NCBI RefSeq assembly: GCF_012241385.1
Contig: NZ_JAAVXB010000005.1
Location: forward strand, 224,816 to 288,815
From: Solimonas marina
Lineage (GTDB): Bacteria; Pseudomonadota; Gammaproteobacteria; Nevskiales; Nevskiaceae
Direction of reading: 5' to 3'
Length of the DNA stretch: 64,000 bases
Under the pieces are notes generated by a model that saw nothing but the letters and a program-made list of their open reading frames with translations, was not told the origin of the DNA and ran no database searches. Position 1 is the stretch's first letter. Each line of letters opens with the position of its first letter. Positions 18,481 through 30,673 of this stretch are shown one piece after another. The translations under genes and the position numbers were made by a program.

Positions 18481-19897
18481 GATGCCGAATCCGACGCTGG
18501 CGATGCGCCGCGTGCGCCGCATCCACATGCTGGGCATCGGCGGTTCCGGTATGGCCGGCATCGCCGAGGTGCTGCTCAATCTCGGCTACGAGGTCAGCGG
18601 CACCGATCTCAAGGACAGTGCGGCGACGCGGCGCTTGCGCGAGCTTGGCGCGACGATCTACATCGGGCATGCCGAACAAAACGCGCACGGTGCCGATGCG
18701 ATTGTCGTGTCGACGGCGGTCAAGGCCAGCAACCCGGAAGTCGTCTACGCGCATGCGCAGCGTATTCCGGTGGTGCGCCGCGCCGAGATGCTCGCCGAGC
18801 TGATGCGCTTCCGCTACGGCATCGCCATCGCCGGTACACACGGCAAGACCACAACCACCAGTCTGGTCGCCAGCGTGCTCGCCGAGGGCGGGCTCGATCC
18901 GACCTATGTGATCGGCGGCAAGCTGAAGTCGGCCGACAGCAATGCGCGGCTCGGCGAAGGGCACTATCTGGTCGCAGAAGCCGACGAGAGCGACGCGTCG
19001 TTCCTGCACTTGTCGCCGATGATGGCGGCGGTCACCAACATCGACGCCGACCATCTCGAGACCTACGCGCACGACTTCAAGAAGCTGCGCGCGGCGTTCA
19101 TCGAATTCCTGCATCGCCTGCCGTTCTACGGCCTGGCGGTGATGTGCATCGACGATCCCGTCGTGCGCGAGCTGATCAACGACGTCGGCCGGCCGGTCGT
19201 CACCTATGGCTTTGCCGATGACGCTGATCTGCGTGCCTGTGACGTGCGGCCCGAGGGCAGCGGCGCGCACTTCGTCGTGTGCTTGGCCGACGGCACGCGC
19301 GAGCCCTTTCATCTGAATCTGCCGGGTCGGCACAACGTGCAGAACGCGCTCGTCGCCATCGCGATCGGTCGCGAGCTGGGGGTGTCGTTCGATGCGATGC
19401 GCCGTGCGTTGTCGAGCTTCGGCGGCGTCGGCCGGCGCTGCGAGCCGCATGGCGTGCTGAAACTGCCGCAGGGCGCAGTGACGCTGGTCGACGATTACGG
19501 CCATCACCCGCGCGAGATCGCCGCGACCTTCCAGGCGATGCGCGCGGCGTTTCCCGACAAGCGTCTGGTCGTCGCATTCCAGCCGCATCGCTATTCGCGG
19601 ACGCGCGATCTGTTCGAGGACTTCACGGCGATCCTCGCCGAAGCCGACGCACTGTTGCTGGCCGAGGTCTATGCCGCCGGCGAGTCGCCGATCGAGGGTG
19701 CCGACGGTCGTGCGTTGACGCGGGCGATTCGTGCGCGCGGACAGGTCGAGCCGGTGTTCGTCACCAGCGTCGCCGAACTGCCGGACGCGCTGGCGCACGT
19801 ACTGCGCGATGGCGACCTGCTGTTGACGATGGGCGCCGGCGACATCGGTGGCCTGCCGGCGCAGCTGGTGCAGCTCTATGGCGGAGGTGCGGCATGA
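18470..19897 (+). CDS. murC: UDP-N-acetylmuramate:L-alanine ligase
   Basis: MurC adds the first stem amino acid, L-alanine. The start at ATG 18470 ([12 protein letters not shown]) lies at the end of the second 113-bp repeat and gives 475 residues. It has [19 protein letters not shown] near residue 17, the ATP loop [13 protein letters not shown] near 122, [10 protein letters not shown], and [10 protein letters not shown] in the C-terminal domain. The first four residues are shared with FtsW because both starts fall in the repeat. It overlaps murB by four bases. Confidence 0.97.
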   Translation: MSATMPNPTLAMRRVRRIHMLGIGGSGMAGIAEVLLNLGYEVSGTDLKDSAATRRLRELGATIYIGHAEQNAHGADAIVVSTAVKASNPEVVYAHAQRIPVVRRAEMLAELMRFRYGIAIAGTHGKTTTTSLVASVLAEGGLDPTYVIGGKLKSADSNARLGEGHYLVAEADESDASFLHLSPMMAAVTNIDADHLETYAHDFKKLRAAFIEFLHRLPFYGLAVMCIDDPVVRELINDVGRPVVTYGFADDADLRACDVRPEGSGAHFVVCLADGTREPFHLNLPGRHNVQNALVAIAIGRELGVSFDAMRRALSSFGGVGRRCEPHGVLKLPQGAVTLVDDYGHHPREIAATFQAMRAAFPDKRLVVAFQPHRYSRTRDLFEDFTAILAEADALLLAEVYAAGESPIEGADGRALTRAIRARGQVEPVFVTSVAELPDALAHVLRDGDLLLTMGAGDIGGLPAQLVQLYGGGAA

Positions 19898-20769
19898 GCG
19901 CCAGCGTCGAGCGGCAGCACGAGCCGATGGCACGGCACACGTCGTGGCGCGTCGGCGGGCCAGCCGACCGCTACTTCGAACCGGCGTCACGCGAGGCGCT
20001 GGCCGATTTCGTCCGCGGCCTGCCGGCGCACGAGCCCATCCTCTGGATCGGCCTCGGCAGCAATCTGCTGGTGCGCGACGGCGGCGTGCGCGGCACGGTC
20101 ATCGGCCTGCACGGCGCGCTCGACGCGCTCAGTGCCGAAGACGCGAGCGTCACCGCCGAGGCCGGCGTGCATTGCGCGCGGCTCGCCAAGTTCGCAACCG
20201 GTCGCCGCCTGGCCGGTGCCGGTTTCTTCGGCGGCATTCCGGGCACGGTCGGCGGCGCGCTGGCGATGAACGCCGGTGCGCACGGCGGTGAAACCTGGAA
20301 CGTCGTCGATGCCGTCGAAGTCATGCGTCGCGACGGCAGCACGGCATGGCTGCCGAAGTCGGCGTTTCGCTATGGCTACCGCCACGTCGAAGTGCCGGCC
20401 GATGTGGTCGGCTTCATTGCCGCGCGCTTCACGTTCGCCGTTGACGAAGACGGCACGGCCGAGGCCGACATGAAGGCCTGGCTGGCGCGGCGCAAGGCGA
20501 CGCAGCCGGTGGGGCGGCCAACTGCTGGCAGCACCTTCCGCAATCCGCCGGGCGATCACGCCGCGCGACTGATCGAGGCTTGCGGCCTCAAGGGCCATCG
20601 CATCGGCGGTGCCGAGGTGTCGACGCTGCACGCCAACTTCATCGTCACCGACGAGACTGCGCGCGCCGCGGATGTCGAGCAACTGATTGCGCATATTCGC
20701 GCGACCGTGCGTACGCACACGGGTATCGAGCTCGAACCCGAAGTGCGGGTGGTGGGGGACGCGTCATGA
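19894..20769 (+). CDS. murB: UDP-N-acetylenolpyruvoylglucosamine reductase
   Basis: MurB reduces the enolpyruvyl product of MurA with NADPH and FAD. At 291 residues it is of the shorter (type II) kind. Motifs: [30 protein letters not shown] for [21 protein letters not shown], and [10 protein letters not shown] with the catalytic Ser, followed by [12 protein letters not shown]. The start at ATG 19894 overlaps the murC stop. Confidence 0.97.
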   Translation: MSASVERQHEPMARHTSWRVGGPADRYFEPASREALADFVRGLPAHEPILWIGLGSNLLVRDGGVRGTVIGLHGALDALSAEDASVTAEAGVHCARLAKFATGRRLAGAGFFGGIPGTVGGALAMNAGAHGGETWNVVDAVEVMRRDGSTAWLPKSAFRYGYRHVEVPADVVGFIAARFTFAVDEDGTAEADMKAWLARRKATQPVGRPTAGSTFRNPPGDHAARLIEACGLKGHRIGGAEVSTLHANFIVTDETARAADVEQLIAHIRATVRTHTGIELEPEVRVVGDAS

Positions 20770-21728
20770 CGCGGACCACCAACGCCAAGGATTTCGGCCG
20801 TGTCGCCGTGCTCGCCGGTGGTTGGTCCTCCGAGCGCCAGGTCGCGCTGTGGAGCGGCGAGGGTATTCAGGCCGCGCTCGTGTCCAAGGGCGTTGATGCG
20901 ACGCTGATCGATGCCACGCCCGAGATCGTGTTGAGTCTCGGCAAGCAGGGCTTCGATCGCGTCTTCAATATTCTGCACGGCACCGGCGGCGAAGACGGCA
21001 CGGTGCAGGCGGCGCTGGAGCTGCAGGGTATTCCGTATACCGGCAGCGGGGTGCTGGCGTCGGCGCTGGCGATGGACAAGCTGCGCACCAAGCGCTTGTG
21101 GAAGGCCGAAGGCCTGCCGACGCCGGAGTGGTTGTGGATCGAGTGTGAATCCGATCTGGATCTGGCGGCGCAGCGTTTCGGCTTTCCGCTGATTCTCAAG
21201 CCGTCCGAGGAAGGCTCCAGCGTCGGCGTGTCGAAGGTGAAGTCGGACGCCGAGCTGCGCAGCGCCTGGCGACTGGCGCGTGGCGACACCGAGCGCGTGG
21301 TGATGGCCGAGCGCTTCATCGGCGGCGGCTCCTACGGGCACGAATTCACTTGCGCGATCGTCGCCGGCGTCGCGCTGCCGACGATCCAGATCGTGCCGGA
21401 CGGCGAGTTTTACGATTACAACGCCAAGTATCTGTCGGATCGCACGCGCTACCACTGCCCGAGCGGTTTGCCCGACGCGCTCGAAGCTGAGGCGCAGGCG
21501 ATCTGTCTGCGTGCGTTCGAGATTCTCGGCGCCAGTGGCTGGGGTCGCGTCGACTTCATGCTCGACGCCGACAACCGGCCGTGGTTGATCGAGGCGAATC
21601 TGGTGCCGGGCATGACCTCGCACAGCCTGGTGCCGATGGCGGCCAAGGTGCGCGGCATCGATTACGCGTCGCTGTGCTGGCAGATCCTCGAAGGCACGCT
21701 GGCCGACGGCGCGGGGGGCGGCGGATGA
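20766..21728 (+). CDS. ddl: D-alanine:D-alanine ligase
   Basis: Ddl joins two D-alanines for the pentapeptide terminus. The 320-residue ATP-grasp protein has RVAVLAGGWSSERQVALWSG, GTGGEDGTVQAALEL, FPLILKPSEEGSSVGVSKV, and the metal site WGRVDFMLD with IEANLVPGMTSHSL. It is the DdlB-type copy typical of dcw clusters. ATG 20766 overlaps the murB stop, and its stop overlaps ftsQ. Confidence 0.97.
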   Translation: MTRTTNAKDFGRVAVLAGGWSSERQVALWSGEGIQAALVSKGVDATLIDATPEIVLSLGKQGFDRVFNILHGTGGEDGTVQAALELQGIPYTGSGVLASALAMDKLRTKRLWKAEGLPTPEWLWIECESDLDLAAQRFGFPLILKPSEEGSSVGVSKVKSDAELRSAWRLARGDTERVVMAERFIGGGSYGHEFTCAIVAGVALPTIQIVPDGEFYDYNAKYLSDRTRYHCPSGLPDALEAEAQAICLRAFEILGASGWGRVDFMLDADNRPWLIEANLVPGMTSHSLVPMAAKVRGIDYASLCWQILEGTLADGAGGGG

Positions 21729-22495
21729 CCGCGATGACGATGACGGCCGACATGCTCGACGACTCGCCTTCCCCGATGCGCCGCTATCTGATGCTGGGCG
21801 CAGGCGCGGTGGTGCTGATTGCGTTGTTGGTGGCCGGTTGGGGGGCGATGACGGTCGGTACGCGCACGCCGGTCGAGCGGCTACAGATCGAAGGGCAGCT
21901 GCAGCGCTTGAAGACATCCGACATCGAAGCCGTGCTGCGACCGCTGATCGATCGGCAATTCGGCCAGCTTGATCTCGAGGCGGCCAAACAGGCCGTCGAA
22001 GCGCTGCCGTGGACGTCGCATGCCAGCGTCGAGCGGGTCTGGCCGGCGACCGTGCGGGTGCGGGTCTGGGAGCGCGTGCCGTTTGCGCGCTGGGGTGACA
22101 AGTCGCTGCTCGACACCGATTCGCGGCCGTTCACGCCGTCGGCCAGCGACATTCCCGACGGCTTGCCGCAGCTGTCCGGCCCCGACGGCAAGGAGGCAGA
22201 AGTCGCCGACATGTTCCGCGTGCTGCGCGAAAAGCTCGCGAACTCGTCATTCGCGTTGCAGAGCCTGACGCAAGACGCGCGCGGTGAATGGGCGGCGACA
22301 ACGGTGGACGGCATCGGCCTGCACTTCGGGCGCACGGATCCGACCACCAAGATCGACACGCTGCTCGGCCCCGCCGAGCGTGCACTGAAGAACCGGATGA
22401 ACGAAGTGAACTACGTAGACCTGCGCTATACGAATGGATTTGCGGTGGGTTGGAAGGATCCGGCTGCCGCCAAGAAAGCCAAGGAGGGCCGCTGA
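21725..22495 (+). CDS. ftsQ: Cell division protein FtsQ
   Basis: A bitopic protein of 256 residues that scaffolds FtsL and FtsB at the septum. Cytoplasmic tail of about 18 residues, membrane helix about 19-42, then a POTRA domain beginning VERLQIEGQLQRLKTSDIEAVL, and the beta domain with PWTSHASVERVWPATVRVRVWERVPFARW. It ends with YVDLRYTNGFAVGWK and a Lys-rich tail. The start overlaps the ddl stop by four bases. Confidence 0.95.
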   Translation: MTAMTMTADMLDDSPSPMRRYLMLGAGAVVLIALLVAGWGAMTVGTRTPVERLQIEGQLQRLKTSDIEAVLRPLIDRQFGQLDLEAAKQAVEALPWTSHASVERVWPATVRVRVWERVPFARWGDKSLLDTDSRPFTPSASDIPDGLPQLSGPDGKEAEVADMFRVLREKLANSSFALQSLTQDARGEWAATTVDGIGLHFGRTDPTTKIDTLLGPAERALKNRMNEVNYVDLRYTNGFAVGWKDPAAAKKAKEGR

Positions 22496-22496
22496 T

Positions 22497-23726
22497 ATGG
22501 CGCGTCGAGAAGAACGCAACCTGCTGGTCGGCATCGACATCGGCACGTCGAAGTGCATTGCCGTGGTCGGCCAGTTGATGCCGGAAGGCCACATCGAGAT
22601 CGTCGGTTTCGGCGAGAGCGCATCGCGCGGCATGAACCGCGGCGATGTCGTCAACATCGAGCAGACCACACAAGCAATCAAGCGTGCGGTCGAGAATGCC
22701 GAGCACATGGCCAACTGCCGCGCGCAGTCGGTGTATGTCGGCATCTCCGGCACGCATATCCGCAGCCTCAACTCGACCGGCGTCGCGCCGGTGCGGGCCG
22801 GCAGCGTCTCCGAGCGTGACGTCGACAACGTCATGGACGCCGCCCGCGCGATCGCGATTCCGGCCGACCAGAAGATCCTGCACGTGATTCCGCAGGAATT
22901 CGTCGTCGACGGCCGCGAAGGCATCCACGATCCGATCGGCATGCATGGGGTGCGCCTCGAAGCCAAGGTGCACATCGTCACCGGCTCGATCTCGGCCGCG
23001 CAGAACATTCACAAGTGCGTCGAGGGCTGTGGCCTGAAGGTCGACAAGCTGATCCTCCAGCACCTGGCGTCGAGCTACGCGACGCTGCTGCCGGATGAGC
23101 GCGATCTGGGCGTGTGCATGATCGACATCGGCGGCGGTACCTCGGACATCGCCATCTTCAAGGGCGGCACGATCCGCCATACCGCGGTGCTGCCGATCGC
23201 CGGCAACCAGGTCACCAACGACATCAGCGTCGCGTTCCGCACGCCGGCACCGTATGCCGAAGAACTGAAGGTGCATTACGGCGTGGCGCTGCCGCAGTTC
23301 GCGGCCGCGCACGAGGAGATCGAGGTCAAGGGCGTCGGCGACGCGCCATCACGACGCTTGTCGCGACTGACGCTGTCGGAAGTGATCAAGCCGCGCTACG
23401 AGGAGCTGTTCCACTTCATTCGGCGCGAACTACATCGCTCCGATTGGTACGAGCTGATTGCCGGCGGCGTGGTCTTGACCGGTGGCTCGTCGCAGATGCC
23501 GGGCGTCGTCGAGCTGGCCGAGCAGGTCTTCGATCTGCCGGTGCGGCTCGGGCTGCCGCACGAGGTACAGGGCCTCAAGGACGTGGTGCGCAATCCGGCC
23601 TGCGCGACGGCGGTGGGCCTGCTGATGTACGGCCGCCAGAACCAGCCGCCGGCGCCGGTGTTGCCGACCCACGGCATGGGTCAGTGGCTACAGCGCGTCA
23701 ACGAATGGATCAAGGGCAATTTCTGA
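22497..23726 (+). CDS. ftsA: Cell division protein FtsA
   Basis: FtsA is the actin-like protein that ties FtsZ to the membrane and recruits later division proteins. The 409-residue protein starts one base after the ftsQ stop. It has the phosphate loop GIDIGTSKCIAVV, the 1C domain region around residues 85-160, IDIGGGTSDIAIF for nucleotide binding, and GGVVLTGGSSQMPGV. The last residues, MGQWLQRVNEWIKGNF, form the amphipathic membrane-targeting helix. Confidence 0.97.
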   Translation: MARREERNLLVGIDIGTSKCIAVVGQLMPEGHIEIVGFGESASRGMNRGDVVNIEQTTQAIKRAVENAEHMANCRAQSVYVGISGTHIRSLNSTGVAPVRAGSVSERDVDNVMDAARAIAIPADQKILHVIPQEFVVDGREGIHDPIGMHGVRLEAKVHIVTGSISAAQNIHKCVEGCGLKVDKLILQHLASSYATLLPDERDLGVCMIDIGGGTSDIAIFKGGTIRHTAVLPIAGNQVTNDISVAFRTPAPYAEELKVHYGVALPQFAAAHEEIEVKGVGDAPSRRLSRLTLSEVIKPRYEELFHFIRRELHRSDWYELIAGGVVLTGGSSQMPGVVELAEQVFDLPVRLGLPHEVQGLKDVVRNPACATAVGLLMYGRQNQPPAPVLPTHGMGQWLQRVNEWIKGNF

Positions 23727-23768
23727 TTTCTCGATTGTTTTTTTCAATCAAATTTTGAGTTTTAAGTG

Positions 23769-23797
23769 TTGACATCGGCACAGTGATTTAATATTTT
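23769..23797 (+). promoter_or_regulatory. Strong sigma-70 type promoter before ftsZ
   Basis: TTGACA (23769-23774), 17-base spacer, TATTTT (23792-23797), in an AT-rich 190-base gap between ftsA and ftsZ. Transcription would begin around 23804, giving a leader of about 113 bases. This lets ftsZ be made independently of the long upstream operon. Confidence 0.75.
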
Positions 23798-23890
23798 ATT
23801 TGTGCAGAATTGTTTTAATAAAAAAACAGCCGAGTCAGCATTTCGCACGGTGAGCGCGGCGGTGTACGCGCATCAGGTGAACACGGACGA

Positions 23891-23904
23891 GCGCCTCTAG
23901 GCGC
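23891..23904 (+). promoter_or_regulatory. Hairpin immediately before the ftsZ ribosome site
   Basis: GCGCC-tcta-GGCGC forms a small GC-rich hairpin that ends one base before the GGGAG/AAGGA ribosome-binding region, 13 bases from the ATG. It could influence ftsZ translation; function inferred from position only. Confidence 0.4.
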
Positions 23905-23916
23905 GGGAGCAAGGAC

Positions 23917-25191
23917 ATGAGCGGACAGACACGGGAAATTTTTGAATTGACAGACGGACAGCGGCGACGCGCGGTGATTCGCGTGATCGGCGTTGGCGGC
24001 GGCGGCTGCAACACCGTCAACCAGATGGCGCAGGCCAGCATCGACGGCGTCGACTTCATCTGCGCCAATACCGATCGCGACCACCTCGAGCGGTGCGTGC
24101 CGACCAATCAGGTCCAGCTGGGCCTGGAAATCACGCGCGGCCTCGGTGCCGGCTCGAATCCGGAGGTTGGCCGTCAGGCCGCCGAGGAAGATCGCGACCG
24201 CATCCGCGAGATGATCGAAGGTACGGACCTGCTGTTCGTGACCGCCGGCATGGGCGGCGGCACGGGCACGGGTGCGGCGCCGGTCATCGCCGAAGTGGCC
24301 AAGGAACTCGGCATTTTGACGATTGCGGTCGTCACCAAGCCGTTCGCGCATGAAGGCAAGAAGCGCATGGCGGTGGCCCAGCGCGGTATCGACGAGCTGC
24401 GCCAGTACACCGACTCGCTGATCCTGATTCCGAACGAGAAGCTGTCGCTGGTGTTGGGCAAGAAGGTCACGCTGCTGAATTGCTTCAAGGCCGCCAACGA
24501 CGTGCTGCAGAATGCGGTGCAGGGCATCTCCGACCTGATCACCCGCCCGGGCCTGATCAACGTCGACTTCGCCGACGTCAAGACGGTGATGTCGAACCGC
24601 GGTATGTCGATGATGGGTATCGGCATGGCCAGCGGTGAAGATCGCGCCGAGCGTGCGGTCGAGATGGCGCTGTCGAGCCCGCTGCTCGACGATATCGAAC
24701 TGCACGGCGCGCAGGGCCTGCTCGTCAACGTCACGTGCGACGAGAGCCTGTCGCTCGAGGAATACGAGTACATCAGCGCCCGCGTCAGCGAGATCGCGTC
24801 CGACGAGGCCGACGCCAAGATCGGTATGTCGATCAACCCGAACCTCAACGGCGAGCTGCGCGTGACCGTGGTGGCCACCGGCCTGGCCGGCTCCCAGGCG
24901 GCGCAGGTGATCCCGCAGATGCCGCAGATGGCCTCGCACGCGCCGGCCAATCCGCGCGTGGCGCAGTTCATCCGCCCGGCCGAGCCGGCGTATGCCCAGC
25001 CGCAGCATCAGCCGCAGCAGGGCTATGGCCATCCGTCGATGCCGACGCTCGGTTCGCCGAATCTCGACATTCCGACCGTACAGCGTCAGCAGGCGCGCAA
25101 GGTCGCAGCGGCGGGCGGCAGCGCGTTTCCGGTCGGCCTCGATGAGGACATCATCAACATTCCGGCTTTCCTGCGGAATCAGGCGGACTGA
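23917..25191 (+). CDS. ftsZ: Cell division GTPase FtsZ
   Basis: FtsZ is the tubulin homologue that forms the division ring. The 424-residue protein has IGVGGGGCNTVNQM, the tubulin signature GGGTGTGAAPVIAEVA near residue 113, and the T7 loop region with NVDFADVKTVM. A Pro/Gln-rich linker spans about 320-405. The C-terminal peptide DIINIPAFLRNQAD, which binds FtsA and ZipA, is intact; ZapD, encoded at 33091-33870, also binds this tail. Confidence 0.98.
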   Translation: MSGQTREIFELTDGQRRRAVIRVIGVGGGGCNTVNQMAQASIDGVDFICANTDRDHLERCVPTNQVQLGLEITRGLGAGSNPEVGRQAAEEDRDRIREMIEGTDLLFVTAGMGGGTGTGAAPVIAEVAKELGILTIAVVTKPFAHEGKKRMAVAQRGIDELRQYTDSLILIPNEKLSLVLGKKVTLLNCFKAANDVLQNAVQGISDLITRPGLINVDFADVKTVMSNRGMSMMGIGMASGEDRAERAVEMALSSPLLDDIELHGAQGLLVNVTCDESLSLEEYEYISARVSEIASDEADAKIGMSINPNLNGELRVTVVATGLAGSQAAQVIPQMPQMASHAPANPRVAQFIRPAEPAYAQPQHQPQQGYGHPSMPTLGSPNLDIPTVQRQQARKVAAAGGSAFPVGLDEDIINIPAFLRNQAD

Positions 25192-25271
25192 CCCACTACG
25201 CTGTGACGGCCACGCTGCCCTGAAACGGGGCGGCGCGGCCGGGAACCCGTGGTAACATTTCCGTGTCCAAT

Positions 25272-25304
25272 GGCGCGGCAGCTCTCGGGCGCCGCGCCTT
25301 TTTT
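25272..25304 (+). terminator. Rho-independent terminator after ftsZ
   Basis: GGCGCGGC (25272-25279) pairs with GCCGCGCC (25291-25298) and is followed by six Ts. It ends the ftsZ transcript; lpxC, 49 bases later, probably relies on read-through or a promoter within this short gap. Confidence 0.88.
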
Positions 25305-25352
25305 ATTTCGGTATTTCAGTTTCAGGGATTCGGTTACTGGCAGGCTTACGGG

Positions 25353-26276
25353 ATGGTCCGTCAACGCACACTCAAGAAGGCGATTCGCGCGAGCGGGATC
25401 GGCCTGCATTCGGGACGCAAGGTCTATATGGCCCTGCTGCCGGCTGGGCCGGATACCGGCATCGTCTTTCGTCGCACCGACCTGAATCCGGTTGTTGAAG
25501 TGCCGAGCAAGGCGCACATGCTGCGCGAGGCGGTCATGTGCAGCACGCTGGTTGACGATGCCGGCGTGAAGATCATGACGGTCGAGCATCTGATGTCGGC
25601 GCTGGCGGGGCTGGGTATCGACAACTGCGTGGTCGAGCTGTCGGCGCCGGAAATTCCGATCATGGACGGCAGCTCCGGCCCGTTCGTGTTCTTGATTCAA
25701 TCGGCCGGCATCCACGAACAGGATGCGCCGAAGCGCTTTATGCGCATTCGCCAGCCGGTGCAGGTCCAGGACGGCGACAAGTGGGCGCGCTTCGAGCCGT
25801 ACGAAGGCTACCGGCTAGCCTTCAACATCGACTTCAAGCACCCGGTATTCAAGAATTCCGGACAGGATGCGATCGTCGACTTCTCGACGGCGAGCTACGT
25901 CAAGGAAGTCTCGCGGGCGCGCACCTTCGGCTTCATGCGCGAGCTCGACGTGTTGCGCGCCAACAATCTGGGGCTGGGCGCCAGCCTCGATAATGTCGTG
26001 GCGCTCGACGACTTTCGCGTCGTCAATCACGAGGGGCTGCGCTACGACGATGAGTTCGTGCGCCACAAGATTCTCGACGCGGTTGGCGATCTGTACCTGC
26101 TCGGGCACCCGGTGATTGGGGCTTACACCGCGTACAAGTCGGGCCACGCACTCAACAACAAGCTGGTTCGCGCCGTGCTTGACGACGCCGAGTCGTTCGA
26201 ACTGGTGACGTTCGAGGATCAGGCGGCCAAGTCGCCGATCGCCTACGTCCGCGGTAGCGTGGCCGCCGCCGCCTGA
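25353..26276 (+). CDS. lpxC: UDP-3-O-acyl-N-acetylglucosamine deacetylase
   Basis: LpxC is the zinc enzyme of the committed step of lipid A synthesis. The start at ATG 25353 ([21 protein letters not shown]) matches the family and gives 307 residues; the frame is open upstream through the terminator but that is not coding. The zinc-binding TVEHLMSAL is near residue 79, and [14 protein letters not shown] with SGHALNNKL supplies the remaining ligands and catalytic His. It shows this is an outer-membrane bacterium. Confidence 0.97.
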   Translation: MVRQRTLKKAIRASGIGLHSGRKVYMALLPAGPDTGIVFRRTDLNPVVEVPSKAHMLREAVMCSTLVDDAGVKIMTVEHLMSALAGLGIDNCVVELSAPEIPIMDGSSGPFVFLIQSAGIHEQDAPKRFMRIRQPVQVQDGDKWARFEPYEGYRLAFNIDFKHPVFKNSGQDAIVDFSTASYVKEVSRARTFGFMRELDVLRANNLGLGASLDNVVALDDFRVVNHEGLRYDDEFVRHKILDAVGDLYLLGHPVIGAYTAYKSGHALNNKLVRAVLDDAESFELVTFEDQAAKSPIAYVRGSVAAAA

Positions 26277-26286
26277 GTTCGGCGGC

Positions 26287-26299
26287 GCCCCGTCGGGGC
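26287..26299 (+). terminator. Weak hairpin after lpxC
   Basis: GCCCC-gtc-GGGGC lies 11 bases past the lpxC stop. There is no T-run, so it may be only part of a Rho-dependent or convergent stop between lpxC and dciA. The rest of the 122-base gap has no gene. Confidence 0.3.
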
Positions 26300-26398
26300 A
26301 CGCCTGACGACCCGACCTTTCGGTCCGTTAATTGCTACCGCTGGGGCACTAGGGGTTCCTGCGGGTTGCTCTAGTGTGGTGCACGCCATACACTCGGG

Positions 26399-26710
26399 TC
26401 AGACCACCAGCGGGGGGCGCACCTTGGTTTCAATACGGGTGCAGGATAGCCGGTAGTGGTCGTTCAGCCAGTGCAGAAGATCTTTGCTGCGATGTCGCAG
26501 CGGAATCAGTGCTGCTGCTGAAGCCGAATACACGACGACTGTCTGCCGCCGCACGTTGGCGACACGCAGGTGGCGTACCCAAGGTTCGGCACACCACGAC
26601 GGTAGCGCGCGATTGATATCGGCGAGTTGCCGGACCTGCGGCAACCACGACATGCCGGTTTTGGCCGGCATCAGATCCAGATATTGCTTGACGGGCTGCG
26701 GATCAGGCAC
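26399..26710 (-). CDS. dciA: DciA-like (DUF721) replicative helicase loader
   Basis: A 103-residue basic protein with the DUF721 core: LPSWCAEPWVRHLRVANVRRQ, then TVVVYSASAAALIPLRHRSKDLL and an ending RIETKVRPP. DciA loads DnaB in bacteria that lack DnaC. Location between lpxC and an M23 peptidase plus secA is the same as in Pseudomonas and relatives, which supports the call. The start is a GTG at 26710, only 20 bases from the divergent ATG of the peptidase gene, so the two share control DNA or one start is further in. Confidence 0.82.
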   Translation of the reverse strand: MPDPQPVKQYLDLMPAKTGMSWLPQVRQLADINRALPSWCAEPWVRHLRVANVRRQTVVVYSASAAALIPLRHRSKDLLHWLNDHYRLSCTRIETKVRPPLVV

Positions 26711-26730
26711 GAGGGACGCGTCGGTACGAG

Positions 26731-27657
26731 ATGGACATCATTGTAGTCAGTCATGAGCGTGGCCGGACGTGGCGTTTTGCGCTCGGCCTGCGACACGTCA
26801 CCATCTGGTTGCCTTTTGCCGTCATCGGCGTGCTTTTGCTCGCATCGAGTTATTTTGTCGGTTATTGGACGCGCGGCGGCTCCAGCGTGCTGCCGCCGCG
26901 GCTGGTGGCCAAGTGGGCCAAGGAAGTGGACCAGCAGCGCGCTGAGCTCGGCACCGCGCGCGAGGCCGCCGAAGAAAATGCCGCGGCGCTGTCGCGTCGT
27001 CTCGCCGAGTTGCAGGCGCAGGTCATGCGCCTTGATGCAGCGGGTCAGCGCCTGACCGAGATTGCCGGCCTCGATTCCGGCGAGTTCGATTTCAGCCAGC
27101 CGCCGCCGGTGGGCGGTCCGGAGCTGGCGACCTCGACGGCGACGCCGCTCGATCCGGTCATGCAGTCGCTTGATGCCTACGCCCGCCAGTTGTCGGATCG
27201 CGAGCGCCAGTTCCGTGTGCTCGAAGACCTGCTGGTCGCCAGCCGGTTGCAAAAGGAAGTGCGACCGACGGGCTGGCCGATCTCCAGCGGCTGGATCAGC
27301 TCGCTGTTCGGCACGCGCACCGATCCGTTCACCGGTCGCCTGGCGCGCCACGAAGGCATGGACTTCGCGGCCCCGATGGGTTCGGCGGTCAATGCCGTCG
27401 CCGCCGGCATGGTGACCTACGCCGGCCCGATGTCGGGCTACGGCAACCTCGTCGAGATCAACCATGGCAACGGCTACTCGACGCGCTACGGCCACAACAG
27501 CAAGGTCCTCGTGCACGTCGGCGATCGCGTCGAACGGGGACAGGCCATCGCGCGGATCGGCTCGACCGGTCGTTCGACGGGGCCGCATGTCCATTTCGAG
27601 GTCTTGTACAACGGCCAGCAGGTCGATCCGCAGCGCTATATCCAGGTCGCGCGCTGA
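26731..27657 (+). CDS. M23-family (LytM-type) murein endopeptidase, membrane anchored
   Basis: A 308-residue cell-wall peptidase or peptidase activator. Residues 1-20 are cytoplasmic (MDIIVVSHERGRTWRF), one membrane helix spans about 24-46, then a coiled coil (about 65-110), and a C-terminal M23 domain from about 195. Zinc ligands are visible in RHEGMDFAAP and GPHVHFEV, so it should be catalytically active. It precedes secA, as in related genomes. Confidence 0.93.
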   Translation: MDIIVVSHERGRTWRFALGLRHVTIWLPFAVIGVLLLASSYFVGYWTRGGSSVLPPRLVAKWAKEVDQQRAELGTAREAAEENAAALSRRLAELQAQVMRLDAAGQRLTEIAGLDSGEFDFSQPPPVGGPELATSTATPLDPVMQSLDAYARQLSDRERQFRVLEDLLVASRLQKEVRPTGWPISSGWISSLFGTRTDPFTGRLARHEGMDFAAPMGSAVNAVAAGMVTYAGPMSGYGNLVEINHGNGYSTRYGHNSKVLVHVGDRVERGQAIARIGSTGRSTGPHVHFEVLYNGQQVDPQRYIQVAR

Positions 27658-27718
27658 AATCCGGTAGGGCGATCGGCGCCCACCGTGCTTGAAACATGGC
27701 CGTCAGCCCCAAGCAAGG

Positions 27719-27724
27719 CATAAT
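27719..27724 (+). promoter_or_regulatory. Probable -10 box of secA
   Basis: CATAAT in GC-rich DNA 60 bases before the secA ATG. No clear -35 element is visible at the right distance. Confidence 0.35.
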
Positions 27725-27783
27725 ACGCGCCATTCATTTTTGGTCGGCCGCCGGATTGCCGACCTTCCGCCCTCTGCGATCTT

Positions 27784-30552
<2,769 letters not shown>

Positions 30553-30620
30553 GCGTCTGCCATGCGTGGCCGCGACTGAATCGCGAGTCGCTGGCGCTGC
30601 AGGTTAAAGCGTTGGAAAAT

Positions 30621-30653
30621 AAAAGAGGCGCCCGGTAGCCGGGCGCCTCTTTT
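30621..30653. terminator. Strong bidirectional terminator between secA and argJ
   Basis: AAAAGAGGCGCCCGG-tag-CCGGGCGCCTCTTTT is a perfect 15-bp stem with A/T tracts on both sides. It ends secA transcripts 68 bases after the stop. Confidence 0.95.
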
Positions 30654-30673
30654 ATTGCGCTTCGGAATCTCCC

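Noticed and set aside
25263..25352. Upstream extension of lpxC
   Set aside because: It would read through the ftsZ terminator, and LpxC homology begins exactly at the ATG at 25353.
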